From: Candidatus Aalborgicola bjergmarkensis
Lineage (GTDB): Bacteria > Pseudomonadota > Gammaproteobacteria > Burkholderiales > Burkholderiaceae_C
Assembly (NCBI GenBank): GCA_016708725.1
Contig: JADJFE010000001.1
Coordinates: forward strand, 632,651 to 696,650
Direction: 5' to 3'
Length of the DNA: 64,000 nt
In this document: positions 9,476 to 17,041 of the stretch, one piece after another
Position numbering within the stretch: the stretch's first letter is position 1
How the letters are laid out: every line of letters begins with the position of its first letter
Notes under the pieces: model-generated
Database searches by the model: none
Told to the model about the DNA's origin: nothing
The model's input: the letters and a program-made list of their open reading frames with translations, nothing else
Made by a program: the position numbers and the translations under genes

Positions 9476-9778
9476 ATGAAATACTTGACAAATGGACTCC
9501 CGCCCATCCATCCGGGCGAATTTCTGCGCGAAATCGTTGATGAATTGGGCTTGACGCAAATCGCTTTTGCCAAGGCCATAGGTGTTTCGCCCATGCGGGT
9601 ATCGCACATACTCAAGGGGCAGCGCCCGGTAACGGCGGAACTTGCGCTGCGCCTGGGCGCGGCATTCGGGCAGACACCGCAATACTGGCTCAATTTGCAA
9701 GCGGCCTACGACCTGAAGCTGGCGCAAGCCGAATTCAAAGACAGTTTGCAAGCGGTGCAGAAGCTGGCGGCGGTGTGA
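9476..9778 (+). CDS. higA: HigA-family addiction module antitoxin
   Basis: A 100-residue helix-turn-helix protein with the HigA signature IHPGEFLREI near the start, an Xre-type HTH (LGLTQIAFAKAIGVSPMRVSHILKG, about residues 24-48) and the following LALRLGAAFGQTPQYWLNLQ. In an intact module it would bind HigB and repress the operon. Here the toxin gene has been reduced to a few codons just upstream, so this is an orphan antitoxin that may persist as a regulator. Confidence 0.88.
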   Translation: MKYLTNGLPPIHPGEFLREIVDELGLTQIAFAKAIGVSPMRVSHILKGQRPVTAELALRLGAAFGQTPQYWLNLQAAYDLKLAQAEFKDSLQAVQKLAAV

Positions 9779-9923
9779 AATTGCGAGCATGTCAAACACC
9801 CTTCAGCCGCCACGCACACCCTGGAACGTGGCCGGGTATTGGCAGCGGTTTGCTTGACCGGCAAGCCCCATTCCGCCAAACTGACGCCATCTTCAGAGCG
9901 TTTGTACGCATTAAGAGCAAAAC

Positions 9924-10172
9924 ATGGAACAGAACTTGAAAACTGGTGGCTTGGACGTTTCGCTCACGCCTTCGACGCGCTTACTGAATCAGAAGCTCGG
10001 TATCTCGCCCGCACCGAGAGACCTGACACCATCCGAGATCGAATTGCTGCGAGCGAGTAAGCATGAGTTGGCAGCGCTGGTGTCGTCCAAAGCCACATTG
10101 ACCGGCGACCTGAAGTCCGTAGTGGCACCCGTCACTCCTGCGTCTGTGGCGCTGTCTCTGCAAAAAACATAG
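9924..10172 (+). CDS. Small hypothetical protein, doubtful
   Basis: An 82-codon frame from ATG 9924. The phrase LTPSEIELLRASKHEL looks like the short LTP-(S/A)-EIE-LR motif of small hypothetical proteins in Burkholderiales. The last codons are supplied by the repeat that begins at about 10138, so any original C-terminus has been replaced. An overlapping frame at 9839-10060 is equally long and cannot be excluded. The rest of 9779-10422 is repeat (10164-10347) or shows nothing supportable. Confidence 0.25.
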   Translation: MEQNLKTGGLDVSLTPSTRLLNQKLGISPAPRDLTPSEIELLRASKHELAALVSSKATLTGDLKSVVAPVTPASVALSLQKT

Positions 10173-10347
10173 CTACTCCCGCTTGGTACATAAGGCATAC
10201 AGCCCGATTTGCCTTGAATTTTGCCCTTCAAACGGGTCAAGGCGATGCCAGAAACGACCATGAGGCATCAAAACGGGCCGTTGTCGGGTGTTTTTACATG
10301 ACAAATAAGGCTGTACGCCTTATGGGATAAGCGGTAGCAGCTATTTT
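10164..10347. mobile_element. MITE-like element, copy A
   Basis: A 184-base segment whose ends form an imperfect inverted repeat of about 45 bases. The left end contains catagctactcccgctt and taaggcatacagccc; the right end on the other strand contains aatagctgctaccgctt and taaggcgtacagcc. The core is nearly identical to copy B at 51848-52031, including the stretch coding aaaacgggccgtt and tttttacatg. Homology with copy B extends about 25 bases to the left (cgtctgtggcgc). There is no transposase, so movement would need one in trans. No target duplication is obvious. Confidence 0.75.
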
Positions 10348-10422
10348 ATCAGGAGCGCTTTGGCTTTGGCTGGGGGTATCCCGAAGCCTGCCACGCCTGC
10401 ATAGGAGGGGAATAATGCGCCA

Positions 10423-10854
10423 TCAGACACACAGTGTGGCAAGCACTTGCCGGGTGGCTGGCGGGATGGGCGCTGATTTGCCGCTGGCGCGCTCGACATA
10501 GACATGCACGAAATGGCCGACAGCCGCGACCACTTCTTCGTCATTGCGAAACAGCCCGACTTCGTAACGCACGCTGGAGGTGCCGAGTTTGGTGACGCGA
10601 ATGCCAGCGTGCACCAGATCGGGAAACGCCATCGGGCGGTAGTAGCGGCAGGCGGTTTCGGCCACAAAGCCGACCACCGCGCCCTGGTGAATATCGAGCA
10701 CGCCGCGTGCAATCAGGAACTGGTTGACGGCGGTGTCGAAATAGCTGTAGTAGTGCACGTTGTTGATGTGGCCGTAGATGTCGTTGTCCATCCAGCGTGT
10801 GGGTATTGCCAGGAAGTGTCGGAAATCTGACCGGGTCATGGTTCGGGTGGGCAT
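10423..10854 (-). CDS. Acyl-CoA thioesterase, hotdog fold (4HBT/YbgC type)
   Basis: A 143-residue single-domain hotdog thioesterase that would hydrolyse a thioester such as an acyl-CoA. The family fingerprint RWMDNDIYGHINNVHYYSYF near residue 20 includes the catalytic Asp region of the 4-hydroxybenzoyl-CoA thioesterase group. Length is normal for the family. It is encoded 25 bases after the condensation-domain gene on the same strand, so the two are likely cotranscribed. That hints at an acyl-thioester substrate pool shared with the acyltransferase, which is inference only. Confidence 0.88.
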   Translation of the reverse strand: MPTRTMTRSDFRHFLAIPTRWMDNDIYGHINNVHYYSYFDTAVNQFLIARGVLDIHQGAVVGFVAETACRYYRPMAFPDLVHAGIRVTKLGTSSVRYEVGLFRNDEEVVAAVGHFVHVYVERASGKSAPIPPATRQVLATLCV

Positions 10855-10879
10855 GGTGGGTGTTTCCCTCGTAAGGTAC

Positions 10880-12247
10880 TCAGACGGTGGCCGTGGTCGT
10901 GGCGTTGGCGGCAGCCAGCAGCAGTTCTTGCATCGCCGTGGTCAGTGTGTGGGCGGTTTCGGGTTGGAGTTTGCCTGCGTCGTAGCCCACATTCAGAATC
11001 AATCGGTCCTTGTAGGTGCTGACGGCATTGAATAACACCTGGTACGGCATGGGGCACAGCGCAAACGAGATGGCTTCAACGGCGGGGTCGTTGTCTACGC
11101 TGGCCACGACGCCGATATTGCTGACCATGGTGTTTTGCCAGGACGACAGTACCGCCTTGCCAAAGCGCGCCATGCGATCCGGGCTTATCGTTCCCCCATC
11201 CAGTCCATACAGGTTGTAAAACAGATGCCCTTCGCCGCGTGCGGCCTGGCGGCGTGTCTGGGCGACGACACGCCGCGCCAGATCCCAGAAATCGGTATGG
11301 GTATCCAGCATCAGGGAAGCGGAGAGCAAGCTGGTGTAAAAACCGATGGGGATTGTTGGTTGGATTGGCTCCAGATGCGTACGCAAGTCGATAGGGCAGG
11401 TTAAAAATAGCGTACTCGGCTGTTCGCCGCCGTGCAGGCGGTGCAAACGGTATTGCGCCAATAGCTGCGCGGCGCACAAAGCGCCATGCACACTGCTTTC
11501 ATGCGCGCGCGCTTGCATCAGCAGGCGGCGCGTCGCCTCGGGTGGCAAGCTCAGACGGATGAGACGCGGAATACGTGTAGGTGCGGCGCTATTCAACCAG
11601 GGTTGGCGTGCCACCAGGCCATGGCGTTTGTAGTCACGCATCTGCACATCCATGAGCGCTTCGGCCTCTTCTTCGCGCTGTGTCCAGCGAAAACGCTCGG
11701 GAACGACTGCGGACATGGGCGGCATGCCGGTAGGCGGTTTGATTGCATCGGCCAGCGTCGTCTTGTTGGCGATGCAATCGAGCAGTCGGCGTAATAAAGC
11801 CTCGCCTGAGCGGCCATCAGCGATGGAGTGGTGAAAGCACACCACCAGCACGGAGTGGGCTGCAGTATCTACATCTGCGTCTATTTGCAGGTACAGGCAG
11901 CGCGCCAGTGGCGCTACGTCCTCGGCAAACGGGCGGGCTAACTCATTTTCGATGTACGTTAGCCAATTGTTTTCTGTAACTGGATGGCATTCCAGGGAGA
12001 TGGGTGCATCCGGTGCGGGCTCGAAGCGCAGGCCATTTTCTTCATTCCAGACGATGCGGGTCTGCAGCAGCGGGTTTTCTTGCTGAATGACATTCAGTGC
12101 GTTGCGGATTTGTGTGGGCTCCAGCGTCGCGCAGCGTTCGGCAAACAAAACAAAGTTCATGCACGAAACGCGGTCGGTCATATAGAAGAAGGCTTCGCCG
12201 GGGTCCAGCGGACGGGAAGGTGTGTTCATGGGTAAATGGGTATTCAA
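10880..12247 (-). CDS. Condensation-domain acyltransferase (PapA/NRPS-C superfamily)
   Basis: A 455-residue protein of the CoA-dependent acyltransferase superfamily. The catalytic motif is HHSIADG (HHxxxDG) near residue 140, which fits acyl transfer to a hydroxyl or amine, as in PapA-type acyltransferases, alcohol acetyltransferases or free-standing NRPS condensation domains. The N-terminus PLDPGEAFFYMTDR and the late PIGFYTSLL and VSNIGV stretches fit the two-subdomain fold. No adenylation, carrier-protein or ketosynthase gene is nearby, so it is a stand-alone enzyme with unknown donor and acceptor. ATG 12229 is an alternative start; neither has a strong binding site. Confidence 0.75.
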   Translation of the reverse strand: MNTHLPMNTPSRPLDPGEAFFYMTDRVSCMNFVLFAERCATLEPTQIRNALNVIQQENPLLQTRIVWNEENGLRFEPAPDAPISLECHPVTENNWLTYIENELARPFAEDVAPLARCLYLQIDADVDTAAHSVLVVCFHHSIADGRSGEALLRRLLDCIANKTTLADAIKPPTGMPPMSAVVPERFRWTQREEEAEALMDVQMRDYKRHGLVARQPWLNSAAPTRIPRLIRLSLPPEATRRLLMQARAHESSVHGALCAAQLLAQYRLHRLHGGEQPSTLFLTCPIDLRTHLEPIQPTIPIGFYTSLLSASLMLDTHTDFWDLARRVVAQTRRQAARGEGHLFYNLYGLDGGTISPDRMARFGKAVLSSWQNTMVSNIGVVASVDNDPAVEAISFALCPMPYQVLFNAVSTYKDRLILNVGYDAGKLQPETAHTLTTAMQELLLAAANATTTATV

Positions 12248-12384
12248 AAGGTCTGGAATGGAAGAATCTTAGCTGGTGCAGCGTTTATCATCGCCGACTG
12301 CACCTTGCAGGTGCAAACTGGTGCTTTTGCCACCTTCTTGCTCATTTTCTGTCAGTCCGTAGGGGCTTATTGTTTTGTTACACC

Positions 12385-13569
12385 ATGTTTACTGAGAGTC
12401 CGCTTCATTTTTTTGCACCCACTACACCAGCGCATTCCTTGTCCGATCTCGACCCCATTGTGGGCAGCCGGGTAGAACTGCAATTGCTTACAACCCTCAA
12501 GTGCAATCTCAAGTGTAGCTACTGCTCGCTGGGGGTGGGTGAGGTGCTGGGTTCCCAGATTCATGTGGAATACGATATTGAGCAACTCGCGGCATTTGTT
12601 GAAAAGCACCTGAAAAACAAGGAGGTGTATGTCACTTTTTATGGAGGAGAGCCCACGCTCAACAAATCGTTGATGATGGATGTGATGCGGCGCTTCCCGC
12701 TTTTTCGCTTCCAACTGCAAACCAATGCCACGCTGATTGACAATTTACCCGAGTGGGTTTTGAACCGCCTGTCCAACGTGCTGGCCTCCATTGACGGCGG
12801 CGAATCGACGACGGATGGTTATCGGGGGCGTGGCATTTACCGCCAGGTCGTGAAAAACCTGAACGAGGTGCGCGACCACATCGGCGGGACGGTGACAGCC
12901 CGTGTGACCTGGGGAAATCCTGATACCAGTTTTGAAGAGCTGGACCGTTTGGTGGCGGAAGATACACCGTTTGATTACCTGTACTGGCAGTTCGTTGCCG
13001 ATGAAATGTATGCAGGGGATTCGCTGGACAAGCGCAAAGCGGTGCTGGTGCAGTTGATTGACAAATTCTTCGCGCGCACGGACGCTCTGTACCCCCTCAT
13101 CCCGCTGATGGGTATGGTGCGCAATAAACTGTTTCCGACCCGTGCGCAGGAACTCTATGCAGGCAAAACGCAGTGCCGGGTGTCGACCCATCTGCTCAAC
13201 GTCATGCCCAATGGCGAAATCTATCCTTGCCCGGACATGATGTACGCGCCCAATATGAAGATGGGCGATGTCAAAGCCAACTGGCTCATCAAAAGCCCGT
13301 TGCAGGCTACTCCCCAGATGCCTTGCGGGGATTGTGAGGCCTATGCCTGGTGCCGTGGCAATTGCATGAAAAATCTGCACCTGGGATACGTCAAGCAAGA
13401 TGAACGTTATCGCACCAATGTGGTGGAACCCATTTGCGAATTGATCCGGTTCATGGGGCAAGAAATTGACAAGCACAATCCACAAGGCTGGTTCGAGCAG
13501 GCCACTTTGCCTGTGCGCCAGCAGATCATGGGGTGCGAAGTGTATGAATATGTGGAAATCATGCCCTGA
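12385..13569 (+). CDS. Radical SAM/SPASM domain protein
   Basis: A 394-residue radical S-adenosylmethionine enzyme. The cluster motif is CNLKCSYCS (CxxxCxxC) near residue 38, followed by YGGEPT, a standard SAM-contact motif. The C-terminal SPASM region (about 265-345) has cysteines in CRVSTH, YPCPDMM, CGDC and WCRGNC, consistent with auxiliary iron-sulfur clusters. SPASM proteins often modify peptides or mature enzymes, but no precursor peptide is visible within several hundred bases. The start at 12385 gives a normal N-terminus; the longer frame to 12097 overlaps the divergent acyltransferase gene. moaE begins on the next base, so the two are translationally linked. Confidence 0.85.
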   Translation: MFTESPLHFFAPTTPAHSLSDLDPIVGSRVELQLLTTLKCNLKCSYCSLGVGEVLGSQIHVEYDIEQLAAFVEKHLKNKEVYVTFYGGEPTLNKSLMMDVMRRFPLFRFQLQTNATLIDNLPEWVLNRLSNVLASIDGGESTTDGYRGRGIYRQVVKNLNEVRDHIGGTVTARVTWGNPDTSFEELDRLVAEDTPFDYLYWQFVADEMYAGDSLDKRKAVLVQLIDKFFARTDALYPLIPLMGMVRNKLFPTRAQELYAGKTQCRVSTHLLNVMPNGEIYPCPDMMYAPNMKMGDVKANWLIKSPLQATPQMPCGDCEAYAWCRGNCMKNLHLGYVKQDERYRTNVVEPICELIRFMGQEIDKHNPQGWFEQATLPVRQQIMGCEVYEYVEIMP

Positions 13570-14097
13570 ATGCAATCACATTCCTTTGTTTCCAGTATTC
13601 CCAGTGTATCCATCCAGACGGCAGACTTTGACGTAGCCGCAGAGATTGCCGCCTTGCGCAGTGGCGACTGCCGTGTTGGGGCGGTGTGCAGCTTTGTTGG
13701 CACCGTGCGTGATTGCAGCAACCCTGCGCATACCCAGCAGGGGGAGGGCGCGCCACCGATTTTTGCGATGGAGCTGGAGCACTACCCCGGCATGACCGAG
13801 CGCGCGATTGAAGCCATGATTGCGGTAGCCAAAAGCCGTTTTGACATTTTTGCCGCACGCGTCATTCACCGCATTGGCCGCTTGCAGCCGGCCGATCAGA
13901 TTGTTCTGGTGGCAGTGACTTCCGCTCACCGTGGTGCGAGCTTTCAGGCATGCGAATTTTTGATGGACTATCTCAAGACACAAGCGCCGTTCTGGAAAAA
14001 AGAACATAGCGCCAGTGGTTCTCGCTGGGTGGATGCGCGCGAGAGTGACGATGCCGCGCTGGCGCGCTGGGGAATTGTGTCTGGTAATGCTGGGTGA
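13570..14097 (+). CDS. moaE: Molybdopterin synthase catalytic subunit
   Basis: A 175-residue MoaE, the large subunit of molybdopterin synthase, which uses the thiocarboxylate of MoaD to convert cyclic pyranopterin monophosphate to molybdopterin. Recognisable parts: VGAVCSFVGTVRD near the start, LEHYPGMTE, IHRIGRL, VTSAHRGASFQACEFLMDYLK and the active-site lysine region PFWKKE. The ATG follows the radical SAM stop codon with no gap. The partner genes moaD and moeA are not in the window; the radical SAM gene upstream is not MoaA. Confidence 0.93.
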   Translation: MQSHSFVSSIPSVSIQTADFDVAAEIAALRSGDCRVGAVCSFVGTVRDCSNPAHTQQGEGAPPIFAMELEHYPGMTERAIEAMIAVAKSRFDIFAARVIHRIGRLQPADQIVLVAVTSAHRGASFQACEFLMDYLKTQAPFWKKEHSASGSRWVDARESDDAALARWGIVSGNAG

Positions 14098-14208
14098 TGG
14101 GCAGAAGTTCAGCGTGCATCTTCAATTCCTTCAAATATTCACCATATAATCGAAGGCTTTGCCACACACGCCCCGTGCATTTGACTTGAAATTTGGTGCT
14201 TTCGTGAA

Positions 14209-14700
14209 ATGTCCATGATGGTTCTTGCACGCGGATACGGTACTGAGGTGGATGAAGCCGAAGATGGGTACTTCGAGCCACTGACTGCCGAACAGGCCAG
14301 GATATGGCGCGCAAGCAATCCTGTTTTGTCGCCGTGGTCGGTAGTGGGTTTGCAGTGTCTGGCTGGCATGCTGGTTGTTTTGTGTACCTGGATTTTCTGG
14401 GGCAGGGCGGCGGCCTGGTCTGCGGGGTACGGGGCGGTGGTGGTGGTTGTGCCGTCTGCCTTGTTTGCACGCGGGTTGATGGGGCAGTTTTCTTCCCTGA
14501 ATGCGGCCACGGCAAGTTTTGGTTTCTTTTTGTGGGAGGCAGTGAAGATCGCGGTGATGGTGCTGATGATCGCTCTGGCTCCGCGTCTGGTGGTTGGTCT
14601 GAACTGGTTGGCCTTGCTGGCTGGTCTGTTTGTGACTTTAAAGATGGTTTGGTTGGCGTTATTGCTGCGCCCCAAGAATAAAACAAATTTGAGAGCTTGA
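14209..14700 (+). CDS. atpI: ATP synthase subunit I (AtpI)
   Basis: A 163-residue protein at the head of the atp operon, with an acidic N-terminal tail followed by four hydrophobic segments (about residues 45-65, 70-90, 105-130 and 135-155). AtpI proteins help assemble the c-ring and are encoded first in many atp operons. Sequence is weakly conserved in the family, so the call rests on position, size and membrane topology. Twelve bases separate it from atpB. Confidence 0.85.
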   Translation: MSMMVLARGYGTEVDEAEDGYFEPLTAEQARIWRASNPVLSPWSVVGLQCLAGMLVVLCTWIFWGRAAAWSAGYGAVVVVVPSALFARGLMGQFSSLNAATASFGFFLWEAVKIAVMVLMIALAPRLVVGLNWLALLAGLFVTLKMVWLALLLRPKNKTNLRA

Positions 14701-14712
14701 AAGAGTTGAAAT

Positions 14713-15582
14713 ATGTCTGCAGAAGCGCATGCCCCATCGGCCAGTGAATACATCCAGCACCATTTGACGCATTGGCAAAACCACGAGATGGGTGGAATTG
14801 TTGATTTTTCTGTCTTCAATATCGATTCGCTCTTTTTCTCTATCCTTTTGGGTGTCACGGCCTGTTTTCTGTTCTGGAGGGCTGCCAGCAAGGCAACGGC
14901 GGGTGTGCCGGGGCGCTTTCAGGCGGCGGTGGAAATTCTCGTCGAAATGGTGGATCGCGAAGCCAAGGGTATTGTGCATAACGCGACCAGCCGCAAGTTG
15001 GTAGCTCCTTTGGCCCTGACGGTGTTTGTCTGGATTTTTCTGCTGAACACTATGGATTTGCTGCCGCTGGATTTGTTGCCGCTGATCTGGCAAAAGCTTT
15101 CCGGCAACGAGCATGCGCTCCTGCGTGTGGTGCCAACCGCTGATTTATCGGTCACCATGGGTATGTCGGTTTCGGTGTTGCTGGTGTGTCTGGTTTATAA
15201 CGTCAAAATCAAGGGCGCAGGTGGTTGGGCGCACGAGTTGGTGACTGCGCCTTTTGGCACCAGTAAGAACCCTGTCCTTTTCCTGATTCTGGCGGTGGTC
15301 AATCTGGCCATGCAACTTATTGAATTCGTTGCGAAAACTGTATCGCACGGTATGCGATTGTTTGGCAATATGTATGCGGGTGAGTTGGTGTTTATGCTGA
15401 TTGCCTTGCTGGGTGGAGCCTGGGCTTTCTCGTTCCAGCCTTCGGGTCTGCTGCTGCTGCTGCTGCACGTGGTGGCGGGTTGGGCCTGGGCGGTGTTTCA
15501 CATCCTGATCATCACATTGCAGGCTTTTGTGTTCATGATGCTGACGCTGGTGTACATCGGTCAGGCGCACGACACGCATTGA
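14713..15582 (+). CDS. atpB: F1Fo ATP synthase subunit a
   Basis: A 289-residue integral membrane subunit that provides the proton half-channels of Fo. The conserved helix carrying the essential arginine is visible as SHGMRLFGNMYAGE near residue 212, and the late helix as ITLQAFVFMMLTLVYI. The N-terminus SEYIQHHLTHWQ is typical of betaproteobacterial AtpB. The stop codon lies inside an 8-base tandem repeat. Confidence 0.97.
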   Translation: MSAEAHAPSASEYIQHHLTHWQNHEMGGIVDFSVFNIDSLFFSILLGVTACFLFWRAASKATAGVPGRFQAAVEILVEMVDREAKGIVHNATSRKLVAPLALTVFVWIFLLNTMDLLPLDLLPLIWQKLSGNEHALLRVVPTADLSVTMGMSVSVLLVCLVYNVKIKGAGGWAHELVTAPFGTSKNPVLFLILAVVNLAMQLIEFVAKTVSHGMRLFGNMYAGELVFMLIALLGGAWAFSFQPSGLLLLLLHVVAGWAWAVFHILIITLQAFVFMMLTLVYIGQAHDTH

Positions 15583-15598
15583 CGCATTGACGCATTGA
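15574..15598. repeat. Eight-base tandem repeat over the atpB stop codon
   Basis: Three units of acgcattg span the last codons and stop of atpB and the first bases after it. The repeat ends about 55 bases before atpE, so it lengthens the atpB-atpE spacer. Confidence 0.85.
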
Positions 15599-15655
15599 GT
15601 TTGTCTGGTTCTGGTTTTCTCGTTTTCTTTTTTGTTTGTTCTTTAAGGAGTCATC

Positions 15656-15934
15656 ATGGGTGTTATTAGTTTTGTTGCTTTGGCCGCTGGTCTGATTATT
15701 GGTCTGGGTGCTTTGGGTGCTTGTATCGGCATCGGCATCATGGGCAGCAAATACCTGGAGTCGGCTGCACGTCAACCTGAACTAATGGGCGAACTGCAAA
15801 CCAAGATGTTCTTGTTGGCCGGTCTGATTGATGCGGCCTTCATTATCGGCACAGGTATTGCCTTGTGGTTCGCGACAGCCAACCCGTTCCTGGCTCAAAT
15901 CGCTAAAGCCCTGGCTGCCGAAGCGGCAAAGTAA
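15656..15934 (+). CDS. atpE: F1Fo ATP synthase subunit c
   Basis: A 92-residue two-helix hairpin that forms the rotating ring. The polar loop ARQPEL and the ion-binding carboxylate, the Asp in AGLIDAAFIIG, are present. The residues around the Asp do not show the Q...ES/T pattern of sodium-binding rings, so proton coupling is expected. A strong ribosome binding site (AAGGAG) precedes the ATG, fitting the high stoichiometry of this subunit. Confidence 0.97.
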   Translation: MGVISFVALAAGLIIGLGALGACIGIGIMGSKYLESAARQPELMGELQTKMFLLAGLIDAAFIIGTGIALWFATANPFLAQIAKALAAEAAK

Positions 15935-15970
15935 GAATTTCCTGCAACGCCTCGTTGAGGGAGATCGACT

Positions 15971-16441
15971 GTGAGCATAAATGGAACATTGGTGGCGCAA
16001 GCCATCGTTTTCGCCTTGCTGGTGTTGTTCACGATGAAATTCGTGTGGCCACCGATTACTGCAGCGCTGGATGAGCGTGCGGGCAAGATCGCGGCTGGTT
16101 TGGCTGCTGCGGATAAGGCCCGGGCCGATTTGTCGTCGGCCAATAAGCGTATCGAAGATGAGTTGGCCAAATCCCGTACGGAGATTGCGGCCCGTCTGGC
16201 GGATGTTGAGCGTCGCAGCCAGGCCATGATCGAAGAGGCCAAGGGCAAGGCGACCGAAGAGGGTAGCAAGATCGTTTCAGCCGCCAAGGCCGAGGCCGAT
16301 CAGCAGGTCGTCAAAGCGCGTGAGGCCTTGCGTGAGCAGGTTGCCGTGCTGGCGGTCAAGGGGGCCGAGCAGATTCTCCGCAAGGAAATTGATGCTGGTG
16401 TGCACGCCGAGCTGTTGGCCCGTTTGAAGACCGAGCTGTAA
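15971..16441 (+). CDS. atpF: F1Fo ATP synthase subunit b
   Basis: A 156-residue peripheral-stalk subunit: one N-terminal membrane helix (VAQAIVFALLVLFTMKFVW) followed by a long charged, Ala-rich helix that dimerises as the stator. GTG start at 15971 after a GGGAG site. Length equals the usual 156 residues. Confidence 0.97.
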   Translation: MSINGTLVAQAIVFALLVLFTMKFVWPPITAALDERAGKIAAGLAAADKARADLSSANKRIEDELAKSRTEIAARLADVERRSQAMIEEAKGKATEEGSKIVSAAKAEADQQVVKAREALREQVAVLAVKGAEQILRKEIDAGVHAELLARLKTEL

Positions 16442-16450
16442 GAGATCATC

Positions 16451-16981
16451 ATGGCTGAACTTGCCACCATTGCACGACCGTACGCCGAAGCACTGTTCAA
16501 ATCTGTGGCACAGGACCTCGCGTCCGCTGCAGTCTGGGTGGATGAGCTGGGTGCGGTTACCCAGGACGCGCAACTGCAACAATTTGCCAATAGTCCGAAG
16601 GTAAGCGTTGACCAGGTGTTTGACGTGGTCACCTCCGTTGCCAGATCGGTTACGACCGATCAGGCAAAGAACTTTCTGCGCACGGTCATTGACAACGGCC
16701 GCCTCAGTGTGTTGCCTGAAATCGCGGCCCAGTTCCGCGCTTTGAAGAATGCCCAAAGTGGTTCTTCTGATGCGCTGGTGTATAGCGCTTTCCCTTTGGG
16801 CGACACGGCATTGGCACAAGTCGCTGCCATGCTGGAGAAGCGCTTTGGCCGCAAGCTCAATGCCCAGCTCATGCTGGAGCCTGAGCTGATTGGTGGTATT
16901 CGCGTGGTGGTCGGTGACGAGGTGCTCGATACCTCGGTCAAAGCCCGTCTTGAACAAATGAAAGTAGCTCTGACGGCCTGA
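16451..16981 (+). CDS. atpH: F1Fo ATP synthase subunit delta
   Basis: A 176-residue subunit that joins the b stalk to the top of the alpha/beta hexamer. The N-terminal ARPYAEALF and C-terminal LIGGIRVVVGDEVLDTSVKAR motifs are diagnostic of the delta/OSCP family. Confidence 0.97.
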   Translation: MAELATIARPYAEALFKSVAQDLASAAVWVDELGAVTQDAQLQQFANSPKVSVDQVFDVVTSVARSVTTDQAKNFLRTVIDNGRLSVLPEIAAQFRALKNAQSGSSDALVYSAFPLGDTALAQVAAMLEKRFGRKLNAQLMLEPELIGGIRVVVGDEVLDTSVKARLEQMKVALTA

Positions 16982-17041
16982 GGCGTTGCGCCTTAAGGCT
17001 GTCGGGGCTGTTGGACCCATTAACGAAAGAAGGAAAGAGTC

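Noticed and set aside
9839..10060. A 73-codon frame after higA
   Set aside because: No ribosome binding site or family; it overlaps another equally weak frame. Left as unannotated intergenic DNA.
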